A stretch of DNA of 11,705 bases. It comes from Treponema sp. (GTDB taxonomy: Bacteria > Spirochaetota > Spirochaetia > Treponematales > Breznakiellaceae). Positions 7,986-11,705 of the stretch are shown here, piece by piece. Under the pieces are notes generated by a model. It was not told the DNA's origin. It worked only from the letters and a program-made list of their open reading frames with translations, and ran no database searches. The stretch lies in contig JAITFA010000078.1 of assembly GCA_031281685.1 (NCBI GenBank), positions 1-11,705 of the forward strand. Reading direction: 5' to 3'. Numbering within the stretch: position 1 is the stretch's first letter; every line of letters starts with the position of its first letter. The position numbers were made by a program, and so were the translations under genes.

Positions 7986-9012
7986 CTTACCGGAGGGCTT
8001 AATCGCCCAAACCCCGCCAGAAACGCGGGGTCAGAGCAGGCTTATGACCCTTGACCGCGCAACAGGCGCACGCGCTCATCATAGGGTAAGCGATTTACCC
8101 CAATTGCTTGATCCGCGTTCTCTCCTCGTGTTCAATGATTCGCGGGTACGCAAGGCCCGGGTTTTCGCTATCTCAAAAGAAACCGGCGCGCGGGTTGAGT
8201 TTCTCCTTATCAAAGCCATTGACTCGCGTACTTGGCAGGTACTTGTTCAGCGCGCCAGACGACGCCGTGGCCGCTATGTGTTTGCCTCTGACACCGCTGC
8301 CGACACCCGTGAGGCTGAAATCATTGCCAATGATAATAGCGCCGAACCGCGCCTGCTTTGCTTTGACAAACCTATTGATGAACAATGGATCGACCGCTGT
8401 GGACACGTCCCTTTGCCGCCCTACATCAAGCGCGAAGACAGTTTCGCCGACAGCGAGCGTTACCAGACCGTATACGCCCGGCGCATCGGTTCAGCAGCCG
8501 CGCCCACTGCCGGGCTGCACTTCACCACAACGCTTCTCGACGCCCTACGCGAGCGCGGTATTGAGACCGCCTTTGTTACCTTACATGTGGGACTAGGGAC
8601 ATTCCTGCCGGTACGCAGCGAATACATTGAGGAACACCGTATGCACAAAGAAGCCTATTCTATAGAAGAAAACACCGCGCAACAGATCAGCCGCGCCCGG
8701 CAAGAAGGGCGTCCGCTTGTAGCGGTTGGAACGACCAGCCTGAGAGTGCTTGAGTCGGCGTGGGTCTCTGGCACCAACAACGAGTATGGCCATCTTCAGG
8801 CTGGAGAAGGCGCAACCTCTATCTTCATCTATCCGGGCTATTGCTTTAAGGCTGTTGACGCCCTGTTCACAAACTTCCACACACCGCAATCCTCCCTGCT
8901 TATGCTGGTTTCCGCTTTCGCGGGCCGCGATCTGATCCTTGAGAGCTACGCTGAAGCGGTGCGTAACGGCTATCGTTTCTTCAGCTATGGTGATGCCATG
9001 CTCATTCGCTAG
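7960..9012 (+). CDS. queA: S-adenosylmethionine:tRNA ribosyltransferase-isomerase QueA
   Basis: This 350-residue enzyme transfers and isomerises the ribosyl part of SAM onto preQ1 at tRNA position 34, giving epoxyqueuosine, in the cytoplasm. Diagnostic stretches are intact: [14 protein letters not shown] at the N-terminus, [14 protein letters not shown] (about 45-58), APTAGLHFT (about 181-189), [13 protein letters not shown] (about 205-217), [18 protein letters not shown] (about 305-322) and [12 protein letters not shown] at the C-terminus. The chosen ATG gives the usual [12 protein letters not shown] start; an in-frame TTG 54 nt upstream would add 18 residues foreign to the family. It overlaps ruvB by 26 bp with a T8 run just before the start and no near ribosome binding site, so coupling to ruvB is likely. 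A ruvB-queA neighbourhood is common in bacteria. Confidence 0.96.
   Translation: MKTADFYFDLPEGLIAQTPPETRGQSRLMTLDRATGARAHHRVSDLPQLLDPRSLLVFNDSRVRKARVFAISKETGARVEFLLIKAIDSRTWQVLVQRARRRRGRYVFASDTAADTREAEIIANDNSAEPRLLCFDKPIDEQWIDRCGHVPLPPYIKREDSFADSERYQTVYARRIGSAAAPTAGLHFTTTLLDALRERGIETAFVTLHVGLGTFLPVRSEYIEEHRMHKEAYSIEENTAQQISRARQEGRPLVAVGTTSLRVLESAWVSGTNNEYGHLQAGEGATSIFIYPGYCFKAVDALFTNFHTPQSSLLMLVSAFAGRDLILESYAEAVRNGYRFFSYGDAMLIR
8764..8775 (+). repeat. In-frame short motif copy in queA
   Basis: GTCTCTGGCACC, followed by AACAAC, encodes VSGTNN in a variable loop of QueA (after the conserved [11 protein letters not shown]). The ruvB extension has GTGTCTGGCACC followed by ACCAACAAC, encoding VSGTTNN, so the resemblance extends beyond the core word. 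A shorter copy CCTCTGACACC lies at 8285-8295 in the same gene, encoding part of FASDTAADT. Confidence 0.5.
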
Positions 9013-9022
9013 GCGTCCCAGC

Positions 9023-9838
9023 TTACAGCACGAACTTGAAGAAGCGCAGTACCTCACAATAGTCCGTAGTTGAGAAGCCGATGGTCTTTTCGTCAATGGC
9101 GCGGGCTGCGGGATACAGGCTGTTCCGAAACGCCTTCTTGTGTGTGGAGTAGCGCACGTTTACATCAAAACTGTCCGGCATAGGTACGGCGCAGGTCTTC
9201 ATATTGCCGCTGATGAACTGTTTCACCGCCGAACACATCCCCTCTTTTATATAAGCAGTAGCATCGTTGGGGTGTATGCTGACAACCGCCGCGCCGGAGC
9301 CTTCGTTAGTAGCCACGGTTGTTATGCCCGGTATAAAACTGCGGGCGAAATCACAGAGCGCCGCGTCCCCGCTAAGGAAGATCACCGGCGCGCCGAGGCT
9401 CCCTGCCGCATAACTGAATATGAGGAACTCACTGGTTCTGACGCCGTTAATCGTAATCTCGTCGATACTGGTGTTCATGGTATGCGCCAGGGGATTGCCA
9501 TTGCTATACGCCGGCGAGTGGTAGCCGGTGAACGCCAGCGCGTCAAAGCCCTCCTGCAAGCCGTCAACCATGGAATACAGCCCGCCGCTCCATTCCCGTC
9601 CCAATCGCACCCCACGCGGCAGCTCTGTGGGAATGATGTTACGGGCGCTGTCATGCGCGTCTTTCACGAGTATCGTATCCGCGCCGCCCTCTGTCGCGCC
9701 CGCGCACGCCGCCGCCACTTCCCGTGTCATTTGCTCCCGAAAGTAGTCATACCAGCGCCCGCCTTTGTCGTAATCAGTCTCGTCCCAATGCGTGATCCCG
9801 CACGTGCCTTCCATATCACTGGAAATAAACAGCTTCAT
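9023..9838 (-). CDS. M55-family D-aminopeptidase (DppA-like)
   Basis: This 271-residue zinc peptidase is of family M55, whose best known member, B. subtilis DppA, releases N-terminal D-amino acids from peptides. The start at 9838 gives MKLFISSDMEG, placing Asp8 and Glu10 exactly where the DppA zinc ligands lie. His62 (KDAHDSARN), His107 (TGYHSPA) and Glu137 (RTSEFL) fit the remaining ligands. A GTG 12 nt upstream would add MDKV and is less likely. The ATG shares one base with the stop of the upstream CsgG-like gene (TAATG), so the two are co-transcribed and coupled. There is no signal peptide, so a cytoplasmic location and a role in peptide or wall-fragment recycling are inferred. A fragment of a second copy lies at 10890-11003. 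Confidence 0.93.
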   Translation of the reverse strand: MKLFISSDMEGTCGITHWDETDYDKGGRWYDYFREQMTREVAAACAGATEGGADTILVKDAHDSARNIIPTELPRGVRLGREWSGGLYSMVDGLQEGFDALAFTGYHSPAYSNGNPLAHTMNTSIDEITINGVRTSEFLIFSYAAGSLGAPVIFLSGDAALCDFARSFIPGITTVATNEGSGAAVVSIHPNDATAYIKEGMCSAVKQFISGNMKTCAVPMPDSFDVNVRYSTHKKAFRNSLYPAARAIDEKTIGFSTTDYCEVLRFFKFVL

Positions 9839-10827
9839 TACTTTATCCACCAGCTACACGAAAGCTGCACGCCCAAGTTGCGGGACGAAGTCGGTACCAC
9901 ATTCACCTTTACTGCGGGAAACGACGCCACCCGCGCCCGCTCTTCCTTTTTAGTATCAAGGGCAAACGCAAGCACAAACCCTAAAACCGCGCCCGGTACG
10001 AATCCTGCTGCTCCCGCTATTAGTAACCCAAACTCCAGCGCGTCGTCGGTGTCCTCTCCCATTCCCGCGGCAATAGCGAATCCAACTAAACCCCAACCGG
10101 CAGTAACCCCTATATGCGCCACTGGCCACCACCATAAATCATCAGGTTCGTAAATCAAAAAGCCAAGACCAAACGGGATATTCAAAAGGCCGATACCCAG
10201 CTTTTCTACAAAAGTGTACCCTGTCCCCGTGGTTATGGTCTCGTATCGTTCAGGCGCTGGGGCGCTTGACGCCTCTTCTTTATGTTCAGGTTCAAGGACG
10301 CTCAACGCCTCTTCTCTAACTGTGGTTAAAGAATCGCTGTTCCGCGTCAGGGCGCTTAACACCTCGTCCTTAACGATATTTAACGAATTGCTGTACTGTA
10401 TGACTCCTGTTTCCACGCCTATCGCCCGTATCCTGAAACGGTAGATACTGCCTATAAGTTCCATCGAGCCTGAAACGATTGTCTCCGCTCCAAGCAACTG
10501 TCCGATGCTCTGCGCTGATGCGTCGCTTACCTCTCCGCTCATCTGGAAATTCTGTTCCTGTCTAATCAGGTCCAGTTGCCGTCTATCCACCACGGTAATG
10601 ACGTTCTCTCTTACGATGGCGTTGTTCAGTTCATCAATAACATAGGATGAAACCCGTGACCAATCTGAAGCAAAGTTCAACACCGCCGCCTTGCTGCCTT
10701 TAGCAAGGCGCTGTTCCAACTCGCGAGAACTTGTCTGTATTGCTTCATCAATGCTTACAGTTTGGGAAAACGCCCGCGATGACGCCAGTATCGCCAATAC
10801 AAAAAACGCCGCTCTTTTATAAAACAT
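9838..10827 (-). CDS. CsgG/LpoB-like exported protein with membrane-associated C-terminal part
   Basis: This is a 329-residue protein of uncertain function. A signal sequence (KRAAFFVLAILASSRAFSQ) ends near residue 21 without a lipobox cysteine. Residues about 45-155 (KAAVLNFASDW, VVDRRQLDLIRQEQNFQMSG, LLGAETIVSGSMELIG) match the CsgG/FlgO/LpoB type of periplasmic alpha/beta domain; LpoB relatives activate penicillin-binding proteins and CsgG relatives form or assist outer-membrane machines. Residues 146-163 and 164-181 are a degenerate 18-residue repeat (SNSLNIVKDEVLS versus SDSLTTVREEALS), followed by a charged, Pro/Ala-containing linker. Residues about 210-290 hold three hydrophobic, Gly-rich stretches, possibly membrane helices. 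An excellent TAAGGAGG lies 6 nt before the ATG. It is co-transcribed with the M55 peptidase, suggesting an envelope or peptidoglycan theme (inference). Confidence 0.82.
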   Translation of the reverse strand: MFYKRAAFFVLAILASSRAFSQTVSIDEAIQTSSRELEQRLAKGSKAAVLNFASDWSRVSSYVIDELNNAIVRENVITVVDRRQLDLIRQEQNFQMSGEVSDASAQSIGQLLGAETIVSGSMELIGSIYRFRIRAIGVETGVIQYSNSLNIVKDEVLSALTRNSDSLTTVREEALSVLEPEHKEEASSAPAPERYETITTGTGYTFVEKLGIGLLNIPFGLGFLIYEPDDLWWWPVAHIGVTAGWGLVGFAIAAGMGEDTDDALEFGLLIAGAAGFVPGAVLGFVLAFALDTKKEERARVASFPAVKVNVVPTSSRNLGVQLSCSWWIK

Positions 10828-10830
10828 ATA

Positions 10831-10879
10831 TCCTCCTTACCTTATTCTTAATTCTTATATCTATAAGCCTTTTTATCAA
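10831..10879 (-). promoter_or_regulatory. Ribosome binding site and possible promoter of the CsgG-like gene
   Basis: On the minus strand TAAGGAGG (10831-10838) is a near-perfect Shine-Dalgarno that fixes the start at 10827. Upstream, TTGATA (10874-10879) and an AT-rich stretch ATATAAGAAT (10851-10860) could be -35 and -10 boxes, though no register gives both good spacing and a full -10 match. The ribosome binding site is well supported; the promoter is a guess. Confidence 0.45.
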
Positions 10880-10889
10880 TACCTTCGTA

Positions 10890-11003
10890 CCCACGCGGCA
10901 GTTCCGTAAGAACGATGTTACGGGCGCTGTCATGCGCGTCTTTCACGAGTATCGTATCCGCGCCGCCCTCTGCCGCGCCCGTGCGCGCCGCCGCCACTTC
11001 CCG
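10890..11003 (-). pseudogene. Remnant of a second M55 peptidase gene
   Basis: These 114 bp match 9611-9724, inside the intact M55 gene, at 106 of 114 bases without gaps. The translation covers residues 39-76 of the M55 protein (REVAAA to TELPRG), including the zinc-ligand segment KDAHDSARN. All eight differences are transitions; they change five codons (T to A, A to T, C to R, I to V, P to L) and leave two others synonymous. An in-frame TAG lies three codons upstream of the match, and after the match the frame runs on unrelated for 13 codons to a stop. It is therefore a gene fragment. It lies upstream of the CsgG-like gene in the same orientation as the intact copy, so the order is M55 remnant, CsgG-like, M55. 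Confidence 0.8.
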
Positions 11004-11014
11004 AAACACCTAAC

Positions 11015-11025
11015 GTCTCTGACAC
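11015..11025 (+). repeat. Short motif copy between M55 remnant and the repeat array
   Basis: GTCTCTGACAC is identical to the core of the copy at 128-138. It lies in non-coding DNA 12 bp from the M55 remnant and 15 bp before the 23-bp array begins. Confidence 0.5.
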
Positions 11026-11039
11026 TTAAAAGCCTCTGG

Positions 11040-11705
11040 TCACGGGCCGTAAAGCGCCTGTTTTACAAGTCGTAAAGCAGCCAGTTTACGGATCGTCTGA
11101 CGGCTTTATGACGATCCGTCAGAAGTGTTTATGACGATCCGTCATAAGGCTTTATGACGACCCGTCTGACGAGCTTATGACGATCGGTCATAAGTGTTTA
11201 TGACGATCCGTCATAAGGCTTTATGACGATCGGTCATAAGGCTTTATAACGATCCGTCTGACAGGTTTATGACGATCCGTCTGACGAGCTTATGACGATC
11301 CGTCTGACGGGTTTATGACGATCCGTCTGACGAGCTTATGACGATCCGTCATAAGGCTTTATGACGATCGGTCATAAGGCTTTATGACGATCGGTCTGAC
11401 GGCTTTATGACGATCCGTCTGACGAGCTTATGACGATCCGTCTGACGGCTTTATGACGATAGGTCATAAGGCTTTATGACGATAGGTCTGACGGGCTTAT
11501 GACGATCGGTCTGACGAGCTTATGACGGATCGTCTGACGAGCTTATGACGATTGGTCATAAGGCTTTATGACGATCGGTCATAAGTGTTTATGACGATCC
11601 GTCTGACGAGCTTATGACGATCCGTCTGACGGCTTTATGACGATAGGTCATAAGGCTTTATGACGATAGGTCTGACGGGCTTATGACGATCGGTCTGACG
11701 AGCTT
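11040..11705. repeat. Array of 23-bp palindromic tandem repeats, running off the window
   Basis: From 11106 to 11703 there are 26 consecutive 23-bp units, each starting TTATGACGAT (one has TTATAACGAT, one TTATGACGGA, one TTATGACGAC). The period never varies. Three decayed units (11040-11062, 11063-11085 and a 20-bp unit 11086-11105) mark the left edge; the right edge is outside the window. The second half comes in two forms: GTCATAAGGCT or GTCATAAGTGT (10 units), and GTCTGACG followed by AGC, GGC, GGT or GCT (15 units), with one hybrid. The first form makes each unit a palindrome, TTATGACG-ATC-CGTCATAA. A period of 23 is not a multiple of three and TTA TGA recurs in each frame, so it does not code for protein. 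There are no unique spacers. Function is unknown; a protein-binding array, structural chromosomal element or expanded minisatellite are possible. Confidence 0.92.

Noticed and set aside
9013..9022. Bidirectional terminator between queA and the M55 gene
   Set aside because: Only 10 bp separate the convergent stop codons and I see no stable hairpin with T tracts there; any terminator must lie inside the genes.
9839..9850. GTG start for the M55 gene
   Set aside because: The ATG at 9838 gives the family's Asp8/Glu10 numbering and a TAATG coupling to the upstream gene.
9140..10153. 337-codon open frame on the plus strand
   Set aside because: It lies opposite the M55 and CsgG-like genes, both of which have recognisable motifs; the predicted protein is Arg/His-rich and family-less. 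Its similarity to the frame at 10731-11075 only mirrors the M55 duplication.
11040..11705. CRISPR array
   Set aside because: Units are contiguous 23-mers with no unique spacers, the variation is in a few shared forms, and no cas gene is present.
11040..11705. Coding repeat protein
   Set aside because: The 23-bp period shifts frame every unit and TTA TGA stops each plus frame within three units; the minus strand also has frequent stops.
10828..11705. Insertion sequence or other mobile element behind the M55 remnant
   Set aside because: No transposase fragment, terminal inverted repeat or target duplication could be seen around 10890-11003.

Overview
The window looks like chromosomal DNA of a spirochete, most likely a Treponema with about 50% or more GC (termite-gut type rather than T. 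pallidum). This is inferred from gene content and protein style: periplasmic TPR and CsgG/LpoB-like proteins, a phoH / 7TM-HD / ybeY / corC cluster, and ruvB followed by queA. No rRNA or tRNA gene was seen.

Layout. (1) Positions 1-252 are a non-coding tail with four copies of a short motif (GTGTCTGGCAC / GTCTCTGACAC type) and a weak terminator candidate. (2) Positions 253-6752, minus strand, hold a compact five-gene operon read in the order phoH-like ATPase, 7TM-HD phosphohydrolase (PgpH family), ybeY, CorC-like CBS protein, and a secreted TPR protein. Its junctions are overlaps of 26, 4 and 4 bp and one 12-bp gap. It couples RNA/ribosome maturation (PhoH, YbeY), probable c-di-AMP turnover (PgpH) and envelope functions. 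(3) Positions 6753-6848 are a divergent promoter region; on both sides the best -10 box lies almost on the start codon. (4) Positions 6849-9012, plus strand, hold ruvB (Holliday-junction motor) and queA (queuosine synthesis), overlapping by 26 bp. (5) Positions 9023-10827, minus strand, hold a two-gene unit: a CsgG/LpoB-like envelope protein, then an M55 D-aminopeptidase joined by a TAATG overlap. It converges on queA with only 10 bp between. (6) Positions 10828-11705 carry no intact gene. They hold a ribosome binding site and possible promoter, a 114-bp remnant of a second M55 gene, one more copy of the short motif, and a large array of 23-bp palindromic repeats that runs off the window end.

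The most unusual content is non-coding. The terminal array has 26 clean units plus about three decayed ones, is built from alternating inverted copies of TTATGACG, carries regularly spaced GATC sites and shows an internal 184-bp higher-order period. Separately, a short near-palindromic motif is scattered through the window, both between genes and in frame inside coding sequences (RuvB N-terminus, QueA, PhoH linker), as if a tiny mobile or functional DNA word had spread. The protein-coding genes are mostly standard housekeeping families with intact motifs.
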